Of a stretch of DNA of 64,000 bases, positions 48,313-56,252 are shown one piece after another. Source of the stretch: Gaiellasilicea sp963794385 (GTDB lineage Bacteria; Actinomycetota; Thermoleophilia; Gaiellales; Gaiellaceae); the NCBI GenBank assembly GCA_963794385.1, contig CAWCDT010000003.1, positions 156,687 to 220,686 on the forward strand, read 5' to 3'. The notes beneath the pieces were generated by a model. It had not been told where the DNA came from. It did not search any database and was given only the letters and a program-made list of their open reading frames with translations. Position 1 is the stretch's first letter. The number at the start of each line of letters is the position of its first letter. The position numbers and the translations under genes were made by a program.

Positions 48313-48511
48313 GGCAGCCTCCAATCGGGAAGTGGCCGCGAGCCTACTTCGCACTCGACGGCCTGGACAAGTTCGGAACCGCGGTAAGCCCGCCCGCGTT
48401 GGCCACCACGTCCATACGCTGCCGGGCCGGCGTGGCCACGCGCGGATATTGCGCGTCCGAGGCCGGCTCCGTCATCGTCTGCACCGTCCACATCGGGGAC
48501 AGGGGGGAACG

Positions 48512-50053
48512 ATGGCACGGACACCGCTCGCGGGCGTCAGTTCAGGAAGTCCGTCGCAGCCGTCGGCCGGCGAGGAGCGACGGACGACGCGGGCCCGCTT
48601 CGTCAAGGAGGCCGGCGCGGCCGCGCTCGGACTCGCCGCGCTCGGCAGGCTCGCTGCGCCGGCGCGGGGCGCCGCCACGCCGCGGATCGTCGTCGTCGGC
48701 GCCGGCCTCGCCGGGCTGAGCGCCGCCTACGAGCTGAAGAAGGCCGGCTACGCGGCCGAGGTCCACGAGGCCTCCGAACGGGTCGGCGGCCGCTGCTGGA
48801 CGCTACGCGGCGCGTTTGCCGAGGGCCAGATCGCGGAGCGCGGCGGCGAGCTGATCGACCAGGGGCACACCCAGATCCGCCACCTCGCGCAGGAGCTCGG
48901 GCTCGAGCTCGACAACCTCAGCCGGGCCGAGGAGAACGGAACGGAGCTGCTCGGCTTCTTCGACGGCGCGCCGTACCACTACACCGAGATGACGGACGAC
49001 ATCAAGGACGCCTGGCAGAAGATCCACAGGGACGTCTCGGCGGCGAGCTACCCGACCACCTTCGAGAGCTCGACGGAGCGCGGCCGGGAGCTCGACGACA
49101 TGTCGATCGTCGACTGGATCGAGGAGACGTTCGAGGGCGGGATCGAGCTCGCGGATCGGGCAGCTGCTCGACGTCGCCTACACGATCGAGTACGGCGCCG
49201 ACTCGTCCGAGCAGAGCTCGCTCAACCTGGTCTACCTGCTCGGCTACCGCGGCCAGGGCCAGTTCCGCGTCTTCGGCGCCTCCGACGAGAAGTACCACGT
49301 CGCCGGCGGCAACGACCAGATCACCGACGGGCTCGCGGCGGCGATCGACCGGGCAGATCACGCACGGGCTCGGAGCTGGTCGCGGTGCGCCGGAACGCGA
49401 CTGGGACGTTCACGCTCACATTCCGGCAGGCGTCCGGGATGAAGACGGTCACCGCCGACAAGGTCGTGCTGGCGCTGCCGTTCTCGATCCTGCGCTCGTC
49501 CGTCGACCTCTCCAGGGCCGGTTTCGACGCCGCTCAAGCTCACCGCGATCCGCGAGCTGGGCATGGGCTCGAACTCGAAGCTCCACCTCCAGTTCTCGAG
49601 CCGCTTCTGGAACGCGGCAACGCTCGAACGGCGAGACGTTCGCCGACACCGGCTACCAGAACACGTGGGAGGTGACGCGGGCGCAGCCGGGAACGAGCGG
49701 GATCCTCGTCGACTACACGGGCGGCAGCGTCGCCGACACCTTCGGCTCCGGCTCGCCGACGTCGCTGGCGCGAGCGGTTCCTCGCGCAGGTCGAGCCGGT
49801 GCTGCCCGGCGCGACGGCGGCCTGGAACGGGCGCGCGACGGTCGACTTCTGGCTCGGCAACCCGTGGACGAAGGGGTCGTACTCCTTCTGGAAGGTCGGC
49901 CAGTACCAGCGCTTCGCGGGGATCGAAGGCCGGCGGCAGGGGAACTGCCACTTCGCCGGCGAGCACACGTCGATCGACTTCCAGGGTTATCTGAACGGGG
50001 CGGTCGAGACGGGCCAGCGCGCGGCCGCGGAGATCCTGGCCGATCTCACGTGA
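48512..50053 (+). CDS. flavin monoamine oxidase-like protein, six apparent +1 indels
   Basis: ATG 48512 gives a hydrophobic, possibly Tat-like leader (RTTRARFVKEAGAAALGLAALGRLAAPARG). The FAD site ATPRIVVVGAGLAGLSAAYELKKAGYAAEVHEASERVGGRCWT is followed by RGGELIDQGHTQIRHLAQELGLEL. From 49158 on, the family sequence hops one frame forward at about 49158, 49351, 49369, 49529, 49622 and 49770, returning to the original frame. The pieces include LLDVAYTIEYGADSSEQSSLNLVYLLG, SELVAVRRNATGTFTLTFRQASG, LKLTAIRELGMGSNSKLHLQFSSRFW, GETFADTGYQNTWEVT, and a C-terminal GNCHFAGEHTSIDFQGYLNGAVETGQRAAAEIL. All parts of an amine oxidase are present. It is divergent from the polyamine operon, so amine oxidation is a coherent role. 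Confidence 0.78.
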
Positions 50054-50067
50054 GTTAGGGTCGGCTC

Positions 50068-51123
50068 GTGGGCGTCCTCCTCGCGATCGGAACGCGCAAG
50101 GGCCTCTTCCTCGTCCGCGGCGACGACGAGCGCCGCTCGTTCGAGGTCGAGGGGCCGCTCCTGGCGGGCTGGTCGATCAATCACGCCATCGTCGACCCGC
50201 GCGACGGCAGCCTCTACGCGTGCGCGAATAGCTGGGTGTACGGCGGCACGGTGCAGCGCTCGACCGACCTCGGCAAGACCTGGCAGCGGTCGGAAGGGCT
50301 CGGGCTGCCGGAGGACTCCGAGCTCAAGCTCGCCTCCACGTGGCACCTCGAGCCCGGGCATGCGTCCCAACCTGGCACGCTCTGGCTCGGCGGCGAGCCG
50401 GCGGTGCTCTTCCGTTCGGACGACTCGAGCGCGACCTGGCAGGTAAACGAAGCCGTGCTCGCTCACGAGACGCGCGACAAGTGGTCGCCGGGAGCCGGCG
50501 GGCTGATCACGCACTCGATCACGCTCGACGTCGACGAGCCGCAGCGGCTCTGGATCGGGATCTCGGCCGCCGGTGTCTTCCGCACCGACGACGGCGGGGC
50601 GAGCTGGCAGCCGGCGAACACGGGCACTGAGGCGTGCTTCTCCGAGGACGACCGCTTCCCCGAAGTCGGCCAGTGCGTGCACAAGGTGCTCGCGCATCCG
50701 GGGAAGCCCGGCCGCCTCTGGCAGCAGAACCATTGCGGCGTCTACCGCTCGGACGACGGCGGCGCTCAGTGGGAACGGCTCGACACGAACGGGCTCCCGT
50801 CCCCCTTCGGCTTCGGTCTCGCGCTCGACCCGTCCGACCCCGACCGTGCCTTCGTGATCCCGGAGGAGGGGGCAGAGAACCGGGTCACGTGCGACGCCCG
50901 GATCGGGATCTACACGACGGCCGACTCCGGGGAGACCTGGGACCTCATCGTCGCCGAGGAGCCTGCCTGGGCCGCAGTGCTACGCGAAGCGATGAGCTTC
51001 GACGACGAGGCTGTCTACGCCGGCACCCAGAGCGGCCACGTCTACGCACTCCGGGACGGCGAGGTGGTCGAAGCGGCCCGCCACCTGCCGCCGATCCTCT
51101 CCGTCGAGGCCTCTCCGCTCTAG
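50068..51123 (+). CDS. BNR/WD40-like beta-propeller protein
   Basis: 351 aa, cytosolic by appearance. Repeated Asp-box motifs (S-x-D-x-G-x-T-W type) are seen at RSTDLGKTWQR, RSDDSSATWQV, RTDDGGASWQP, RSDDGGAQWER and TTADSGETWDL, spaced ~60 residues apart, giving a beta-propeller of the sialidase/photosynthesis-stability fold. No sialidase catalytic residues are evident, so I do not call it a glycosidase. The N-terminus MGVLLAIGTRKGLFLVRGDD lacks a signal peptide. It is followed, across the inverted-repeat element at 51120-51288, by a MoaD/ThiS-like gene; this pairing recurs in actinobacteria as far as I recall. Confidence 0.8.
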   Translation: MGVLLAIGTRKGLFLVRGDDERRSFEVEGPLLAGWSINHAIVDPRDGSLYACANSWVYGGTVQRSTDLGKTWQRSEGLGLPEDSELKLASTWHLEPGHASQPGTLWLGGEPAVLFRSDDSSATWQVNEAVLAHETRDKWSPGAGGLITHSITLDVDEPQRLWIGISAAGVFRTDDGGASWQPANTGTEACFSEDDRFPEVGQCVHKVLAHPGKPGRLWQQNHCGVYRSDDGGAQWERLDTNGLPSPFGFGLALDPSDPDRAFVIPEEGAENRVTCDARIGIYTTADSGETWDLIVAEEPAWAAVLREAMSFDDEAVYAGTQSGHVYALRDGEVVEAARHLPPILSVEASPL

Positions 51124-51288
51124 ATGATTGACCGGCAATCACCGCACTCGCGGATGACGACCCAGACGCGGCGCCGGAAGCCACCCTCGGCCTTGCCAAG
51201 GCAACCAGCCTTGGCTGCGTCCGAGTGCGGCCTCCGGCTTGGTCTGGATCGCCCCCACGAGCACGCCGACTACCGGTCAACCATCTAG
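51120..51288. repeat. 169-nt element with 16-nt terminal inverted repeats and internal nested hairpin
   Basis: CTAGATGATTGACCGG (51120-51135) pairs with CCGGTCAACCATCTAG (51273-51288) at 15 of 16 positions. Nested inside are CCAGAC/GTCTGG (51162-51167 with 51242-51247), 51173-51182 with 51229-51238 (nine of ten), CTCGG/CCGAG (51186-51190 with 51221-51225) and GCCAAGGC/GCCTTGGC (51195-51202 with 51208-51215, loop AACCA). A rival pairing CCGCACTCG/CGAGTGCGG (51142-51150 with 51222-51230) excludes part of this fold. The left end contains the stop of the BNR gene, and the right end abuts the GTG of the MoaD-like gene. It may be a MITE or a regulatory RNA leader. Confidence 0.65.
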
Positions 51289-51536
51289 TGGCCCTCGTGC
51301 TCCTCCCCGGCCTGCTCGCAACCGAGGCGGGCGGCCAGGCGCAGTTCGAGCTGGAGGCGGCGACGGTCGGCGAAGCTCTGCGGGCGCTGCCCGTCTCCGA
51401 CCTCGTCCTCGACGAGCACGGCGAGGTGCGGCCGCTCGTGCACGTGTACGTCGACGGCGAGCGGGCCCGCGACCTCGAGACGGCGGTGGCGCCGGCCTCG
51501 CGCATCCACATCGTCGCCGCGATCGCCGGCGGCTAG
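51288..51536 (+). CDS. MoaD/ThiS-family sulfur-carrier-like protein
   Basis: 82 aa from GTG 51288. Beta-grasp pattern: VLLPGLLATEAGGQAQFELEAATVGEALRAL, VRPLVHVYVDGERARDLET, and a C-terminal VAPASRIHIVAAIAGG that ends in the diglycine needed for adenylation and thiocarboxylation. Such proteins carry sulfur for molybdopterin, thiazole or cysteine/methionine synthesis, or act as ubiquitin-like tags. No MoaE, MoeB or ThiF partner is in the window. Its start codon lies at the very end of the inverted-repeat element. The stop overlaps the convergent BMP-lipoprotein gene by four bases. Confidence 0.78.
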   Translation: MALVLLPGLLATEAGGQAQFELEAATVGEALRALPVSDLVLDEHGEVRPLVHVYVDGERARDLETAVAPASRIHIVAAIAGG

Positions 51537-52570
51537 TTCTTGCCGACCTTCGTGGGGATGTCGCTGATCTCGCCGTCGGCGATCTGCTGCTTGATCGCGT
51601 CGACCTGCTCGACGTCCTCCCGCGGCACCTCGGGGCTGACCTTCCCGAGCCCGACGCCCTCCTCACTGAGCCCGAAGGTGGCGTTGCCGCCCCCCTCCCA
51701 GGAGCCGTCCTGGACCGACTGGATCGTGAGGAAGACGGCAGCGTCGACGCCCTTCTGCGCACTCGTGAGGATGTGGTCGCCGAGGAAGGACTGGTCGGCG
51801 TCGACCCCGATGCCCCACCTGTCCCGCTCCCCGGCCGCGTTGAGCGCGCCGAGCCCGCAGCCGCCCGCGACCTGGAACACGACGTTCGAGCCGCGCGCGA
51901 TCTGGTTCAGCGCCAGCTCCTTGCACTTCGCCTGGTCGTCCCAGTCCTGTGAGTAGTCGTGCATCGTCTCGATCCCGGGCGCGGCCTTCTTCGCACCCGC
52001 GAAGTACCCGGCGATGAAGCGATCGACCGGCGGCTCCTTGAAGCCGCCGACGGCGCTGATCACGTCGGCGCCCGCTCGCCGCTTCTCCTCGAGTCCGGCG
52101 AGGTAGCCGACGAGGTAGCCGACCTCCTCCTCGCGGAAAAGCAGCCCCTGCACGTTCGCAGGCTTCCCGGGAACGAAGGCCTGGTCGACGTCGATGATCG
52201 CGAAACTGACGTCCGGGAAGCGCTGAGCGACCTTGCCGATCGCGTCGCCCTGCGCGAAGCCGACGCCGACGATCAGGTCGTAGTTCCGGCGTGCAAGCGA
52301 GGTCATGCTCGGGATGTAGTCCGCCGCCGAGGCGGCCTCGACGACCCGCCCCGTGACCCCGAGCTCGCGCTCGGCGCGCTCGAGGCCGCGGAAGGCCAGC
52401 TCGTTGAAGCCGTCGTCGTCGAGCTGGCCCTTGTCGACGATCAGCCCGATCTGAAGCTGCTCCTGCTGCGTCGTCGTCGCCGCAGGCTGTGTCGCCTCCT
52501 CGTCGTCGCCGCCGCACCCGGACAGGGCGAGCAGAGCCAGGAGCAGGGCGAGCGGAATCAGACGCAGCAT
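51533..52570 (-). CDS. BMP-family (PnrA/Med-like) substrate-binding lipoprotein
   Basis: 345 aa. The signal peptide and lipobox are clear (MLRLIPLALLLALLALSGCGGDDEE, cleavage before Cys). The mature part shows IGLIVDKGQLDDDGFNELAFRGLERAERELG, YDLIVGVGFAQGDAIGKVAQRFPDVSFAIIDVD, VISAVGGFKEPPVDRFIAGYFAGAKKAAPG, VVFQVAGGCGLGALNAAGE and WGIGVDADQSFLGDHILTSAQKGVDAAVF. This is the Bmp/PnrA family that binds nucleosides. No permease or ATPase is next to it. It starts divergently from an NrtR-like regulator, so a nicotinamide-riboside or other nucleoside ligand under NAD-linked control is an attractive inference. Confidence 0.88.
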   Translation of the reverse strand: MLRLIPLALLLALLALSGCGGDDEEATQPAATTTQQEQLQIGLIVDKGQLDDDGFNELAFRGLERAERELGVTGRVVEAASAADYIPSMTSLARRNYDLIVGVGFAQGDAIGKVAQRFPDVSFAIIDVDQAFVPGKPANVQGLLFREEEVGYLVGYLAGLEEKRRAGADVISAVGGFKEPPVDRFIAGYFAGAKKAAPGIETMHDYSQDWDDQAKCKELALNQIARGSNVVFQVAGGCGLGALNAAGERDRWGIGVDADQSFLGDHILTSAQKGVDAAVFLTIQSVQDGSWEGGGNATFGLSEEGVGLGKVSPEVPREDVEQVDAIKQQIADGEISDIPTKVGKN

Positions 52571-52590
52571 CGGTACGACCTTTCGACTAG

Positions 52591-52613
52591 GTTTTAGCCT
52601 GTGAGGCGTAAAC
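52591..52613. promoter_or_regulatory. imperfect palindrome, candidate NrtR operator
   Basis: GTTTTAGCC (52591-52599) and GGCGTAAAC (52605-52613) are inverted copies matching at seven of nine positions around a five-base spacer. The site sits in the 30-base gap between the divergent starts of the BMP lipoprotein gene (52570) and the regulator gene (52601), covering the regulator's own GTG. AT-rich TTTTAG/GTAAA arms stand out from the GC-rich background. Autoregulation and control of the lipoprotein gene are inferred from position. Confidence 0.5.
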
Positions 52614-53299
52614 TCAGCAACGATCCTACCACAGCCCCGCAGCAGGTCGTCCTCGCCGTCGTGCTCCAGGTCCGAGCCGGCCGCCTCAAGGCTCTGCTCT
52701 GGCAGCGGGCGCGCGAGCCCTACGCCGGTGCGTGGGCGCTCCCGGGCGGGACGCTCGGGCCTGAGGAGACACTCGAGCAGTCGATCAGGCGTCACCTCGC
52801 CGCCAAGGTGGACGTGCGTGAGCTCGCGCACCTCGAGCAGCTCGGCTCGTGGAGCGAGCCGGGGCGCAATCCCGGCTACCGCGAGGTCGCAACGGCATTC
52901 CTCGGCCTCGTCCCGAGCGATGTCGACCCGGATCTCCCGGAGGACACGGACTGGAAGCCGGTCGACGACCTGCCCACGCTCGCGTTCGATCACGGCGAGC
53001 TCGTGCTCGCGGGCCGCGAGCGGCTGCGCGGCAAGCTCTCCTACACCAACGTGGGCTTCGCGCTCGCGCCGCCCGCGTTCACGCTCTCCGAGTTGCGCGA
53101 CCTCTATCGGGCGGCGCTTGGACACGATGTCTCGGCCACGAACCTGAAGCGCGTCCTGCTCCGGCGTGACGTGCTCGAGACGACCGGCGCCCGCCGGGAG
53201 CCGGGCCGCACCGGCGGCCGCCCGGCCGAGGTCTACCGCTTCCGGACCCGTCGGCTCGAGATCACCGACCCGTTCGCGACGCTGCGCCCGCCGGCCTAG
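52601..53299 (+). CDS. NrtR-like regulator (Nudix domain plus winged helix)
   Basis: 232 aa from GTG 52601. The N-terminal Nudix-like domain reads VVLAVVLQVRAGRLKALLWQRAREPYAGAWALPGGTLGPEETLEQSIRRHLAAKVDV, where the Nudix box lacks the catalytic REx2E pattern, as in regulators that only sense ligand. The C-terminal winged helix follows (FTLSELRDLYRAALGHDVSATNLKRVLLRRDVLETTGARREPGRTGGRPAEVYRF). This architecture is that of NrtR, which binds ADP-ribose or NAD-related ligands and represses NAD metabolism genes. A palindrome overlaps its start. Targets here may include the divergent BMP lipoprotein and, more distantly, nadR. Confidence 0.85.
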   Translation: MRRKLSNDPTTAPQQVVLAVVLQVRAGRLKALLWQRAREPYAGAWALPGGTLGPEETLEQSIRRHLAAKVDVRELAHLEQLGSWSEPGRNPGYREVATAFLGLVPSDVDPDLPEDTDWKPVDDLPTLAFDHGELVLAGRERLRGKLSYTNVGFALAPPAFTLSELRDLYRAALGHDVSATNLKRVLLRRDVLETTGARREPGRTGGRPAEVYRFRTRRLEITDPFATLRPPA

Positions 53300-53301
53300 C
53301 G

Positions 53302-55704
53302 TCAGGCGCGCAGGCGTTCGCCGTCCGGGTCCCACAGCGGCTCGGCAGCCACCTCGCCGGCGACCCAATCGCCGAAGATCTCGACCTCGACCTCCGACCC
53401 GGGAACCGCGGCCGTCGCGGGGAGATAGGCGTACGCGATCGAGCGCTCGACCGTGTAACCGAAGCCGCCGCTCGTGACGCGCCCCACCAGCTCGCCGCCC
53501 ACGCGAACGGGCTCCGATCCGAGCGCGACCGCGCGCGGGTCGGACAGCGTGATGCACGCGAGCAGGCGCTCGGGCTCGCCGGCGGCGACGAGCGCGTCCC
53601 TTCCGACGAAGTCCTTGTCGAGCTTCACCGCGAAGCCGAGCCCGGCCTGGTACGGCGTGTCGTCCGCGGTGATGTCGGCGCCCCACACCCGATAGCCCTT
53701 CTCGAGCCGGAGCGAGTCGATCGCCTTGTAGCCCCCCGCGACGAGCCCGTGCTCGCGTCCCGCATCCCAGATCGCGTCCCAGAGGGCGAGGCCGAACTCG
53801 GACGGGCAGTAGAGCTCCCAGCCCAGCTCGCCGACGTAGGTGACTCGGAGCGCGAGACAGGGGACGTTGCCGACGGCGAGCTCACGCGCCCGCATGTACG
53901 GAAAGTCGAGCGGATCCGTCGTCAGCGGCCGGAGCACGTCCCGGGCGCTCGGCCCCCACAGGCCGAGGCACGCATTGCTGGAGGTGACGTCCTCGACGCG
54001 GACCGAGCCGTCCTCCGGCGCATGCTGGCGGATCCAGGCGAGGTCGTGCCGCCCGAAGGCAGTGCCCGTCACGATTCGGAAGCGATCCGCCGCCAGGCGC
54101 GTCACGGTGAAGTCGCACTCGATCCCGCCGCGCGGGTTCAGCATCTGCGTGTACGTGATCGCGCCGACGTCGCGGGCGACGCGGTTGTCGCAGAGCCGTT
54201 CGAGCAGATCCGCGGCGCCCTCGCCCGAGACCTCGATCTTCGCGAACGACGATTCGTCGAAGAGAGCGGCCGTCTCGCGGCAGGCGCGGTGCTCGGCGCC
54301 GATCGCGGGCGACCAGAGCTTGCCCGCCCAGCCGCGTGGGCGTAGGCCCTCGTGCCCGCTGGTCGCGTTCCGCTCGAACCAGTTCGCGCGCTCCCAACCC
54401 GCCTTCTCGCCGAAGACCGCGTCGAGCTCCTGCAGGCGGGGGTAGGTCGACGAGAGGCGCAGTGGCCGGCCGGCCTCGCGCTCGTGACCCGGATACTTGA
54501 CGTCGTAGTAGGTGGAGTAGACCTCGGTCGTTCGGGCGAGCGTGTAGGCGCGGCTCCGGTAGGCGGCGCCGAAGCGGCGCGAGTCCATGTGCCAGACGTC
54601 GAGGCTCGGCGTCCCCTCCACGATCCACTCCGCGACGAGCTGGCCCATTCCTCCGGCTCCTGCAAGCCCGTGGGCACAGAAGCCGGCCGCGACCCAGAAG
54701 CCGCGCACGTCGGTCGGCCCGAGGATGAACTCGCCGTCCGGCGTGAACGCCTCGGGCCCGTTGATCAGCCGAACGACCTCCATCTCCTCGAGCGCGGGCA
54801 CGCGGCGGATCGCGTTCTCGAGCAGGGGCTCGAAGCGCGGCCAGTCCTCCTCCAGGAGCTTGCCGTTGAAGTCCGCCGGGATCCCGTCGAGTGACCATGG
54901 CGCCGGCTCGCGCTCGTAGCCGCCCATGACGAGGCCGCCCGACTCGGGCCGGAAGTAGACGAGCAGCGACGGGTCGCGCATCGTCGGCATGTCGAGCGGC
55001 AGCTCGCTCGGCCGGGTGACCAGGTACTCGTGCGCCATCGGCACGATCGGGACGTCGACGCCGGCGAGCGCGCCGAGCTCACGCGCGAACATTCCACCGG
55101 CGTTGACGACGACGTCCGTCTCGATCTCGCCCCTGTCGGTGACGACGCCGGTCACGCGGCCGTTCCGGACGTGGATCGAAAGGGCGCGTGTGGAGGTATA
55201 CACCTCCCCACCTCTCCGCCTCGCGCCCTCGGCGAGGGCAAACGTGAGCTGCGACGGATCGACGTAGCCGTCCGTCGGCAGGTACGCGGCGCCGAGGACG
55301 CCGTCCGTGGACATCGGCGGGAAGAGCTCCGCGGCCTCTGTCGCCGAGATCAGCTCGAGCGGCAGCCCGAACGTCTTCGCCCAGCCGGCCTGGCGTGCGA
55401 TCTCCTCCAGGCGCTCCTCGGAGGACGCGAGCCTGAGCGAGCCGACCTCGCGCCACCCAGTCTCGAGGCCGACCTCGTCCCCGATCGTCCGGTAGAGGTC
55501 GACGCTCGCCATCATCATCCTCGTCAGCGAAAGCGAGCCGCGCAGCTGGCCGACAAGACCCGCCGAGTGGAAGGTCGAGCCGGACGTCAACTCGGCCCGC
55601 TCGACGAGGACGACGTCGTCCCACCCGAGCCGGGCGAGCCAGTACAGGATCGAGCAGCCGCCGACGCCGCCGCCGATCACCACCGCTCTCGCCCGCGCGC
55701 GCAT
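53302..55704 (-). CDS. dimethylglycine/sarcosine-oxidase-like FAD enzyme fused to GcvT domain
   Basis: 800 aa from ATG 55704 (a longer open frame upstream is low-complexity). The N-terminal D-amino-acid-oxidase-type domain starts RAVVIGGGVGGCSILYWLARLGWDDVVLVERAELTSGSTFHSAGLVGQLR with the flavin dinucleotide motif and the covalent-flavin His region. Then come a FAO_M-type middle and a C-terminal GcvT aminomethyl-transferase half (DLLERLCDNRVARDVGAITYTQMLNPRGGIECDFTVTRL; YVGELGWELYCPSEFGLALWDAIW). Such fusions oxidise N-methylated glycine and pass the one-carbon unit to tetrahydrofolate. It overlaps no neighbour and is convergent with the NrtR gene, two bases apart. Confidence 0.9.
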   Translation of the reverse strand: MRARARAVVIGGGVGGCSILYWLARLGWDDVVLVERAELTSGSTFHSAGLVGQLRGSLSLTRMMMASVDLYRTIGDEVGLETGWREVGSLRLASSEERLEEIARQAGWAKTFGLPLELISATEAAELFPPMSTDGVLGAAYLPTDGYVDPSQLTFALAEGARRRGGEVYTSTRALSIHVRNGRVTGVVTDRGEIETDVVVNAGGMFARELGALAGVDVPIVPMAHEYLVTRPSELPLDMPTMRDPSLLVYFRPESGGLVMGGYEREPAPWSLDGIPADFNGKLLEEDWPRFEPLLENAIRRVPALEEMEVVRLINGPEAFTPDGEFILGPTDVRGFWVAAGFCAHGLAGAGGMGQLVAEWIVEGTPSLDVWHMDSRRFGAAYRSRAYTLARTTEVYSTYYDVKYPGHEREAGRPLRLSSTYPRLQELDAVFGEKAGWERANWFERNATSGHEGLRPRGWAGKLWSPAIGAEHRACRETAALFDESSFAKIEVSGEGAADLLERLCDNRVARDVGAITYTQMLNPRGGIECDFTVTRLAADRFRIVTGTAFGRHDLAWIRQHAPEDGSVRVEDVTSSNACLGLWGPSARDVLRPLTTDPLDFPYMRARELAVGNVPCLALRVTYVGELGWELYCPSEFGLALWDAIWDAGREHGLVAGGYKAIDSLRLEKGYRVWGADITADDTPYQAGLGFAVKLDKDFVGRDALVAAGEPERLLACITLSDPRAVALGSEPVRVGGELVGRVTSGGFGYTVERSIAYAYLPATAAVPGSEVEVEIFGDWVAGEVAAEPLWDPDGERLRA

Positions 55705-55787
55705 CGCGGAGAACCTAACCTCCTGCTCCGAACCGTTCGTTGCTGATAGCCGTAGAGCCTGCAAGACCGCGAACGAGAGGAGAGTCC

Positions 55788-56248
55788 GTGAAACGTTGGC
55801 GCATTGCCCTGTTGACCCTGTGCGTGTCCCTCGGGCTGGGAGTGGCGGCCTGCGGCGAGACGACGACGAGACCGCGACCCCGGCGGCGACCGAGACCGTG
55901 ACCGCGGGGACGACAGATACCGCAGAGGCGGAAACGACCGATACCGCCGAGGGAGAGACCACCGAGACGGCCGGCGGCGGCGCGACGCTTCAGGGCAGCG
56001 TCGGGCCCGGCTTCGACATCAGCCTCGACGGGACCGACGGCCTCACCGCCGGCAGCTACACGATCGTGGTGAACGACCAGTCCTCGGCGCACAATTTCCA
56101 CCTGACCGGCCCTGGCGGCGTCGACGTCGCAACCGACGTGGGAGGGGAAGGCGAGGAGACCCTCGAGGTGGAGCTTCAGAGCGGCGAGTACACGTTCCTC
56201 TGCGACCCGCACGCAAGCCAGATGCGGGGCAGCTTCACAGTGGGCTGA
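55788..56248 (+). CDS. cupredoxin-like secreted lipoprotein, frameshifted near 55857
   Basis: GTG 55788 with GAGAGGAGAG upstream. KRWRIALLTLCVSLGLGVAACGE is a signal peptide with lipobox (VAAC). One indel near 55857 moves the rest to another frame: a Thr/Glu/Ala-rich linker (residues ~25-60), then LQGSVGPGFDISLDGTDGLTAGSYTIVVNDQSSAHNFHLTGPGGVDV and LQSGEYTFLCDPHASQMRGSFTVG. The His in AHNFHL and the C-x2-H-x3-M of CDPHASQM form a type-1 copper site. It is probably a surface-anchored electron carrier. The divergent neighbour is the methylglycine-oxidase-like gene. Confidence 0.82.
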
Positions 56249-56252
56249 CGCT

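Noticed and set aside
48512..50053. Programmed +1 frameshifting as explanation for the amine oxidase hops
   Set aside because: Six hops in one gene with no common slippery site or stop-codon context, and many other genes with similar indels, fit sequence error far better.
51120..51288. Molybdenum-cofactor riboswitch ahead of the MoaD-like gene
   Set aside because: The position is suggestive, but I cannot recognise the conserved Moco-motif core, and the near-perfect 16-nt terminal repeats fit a mobile element at least as well.
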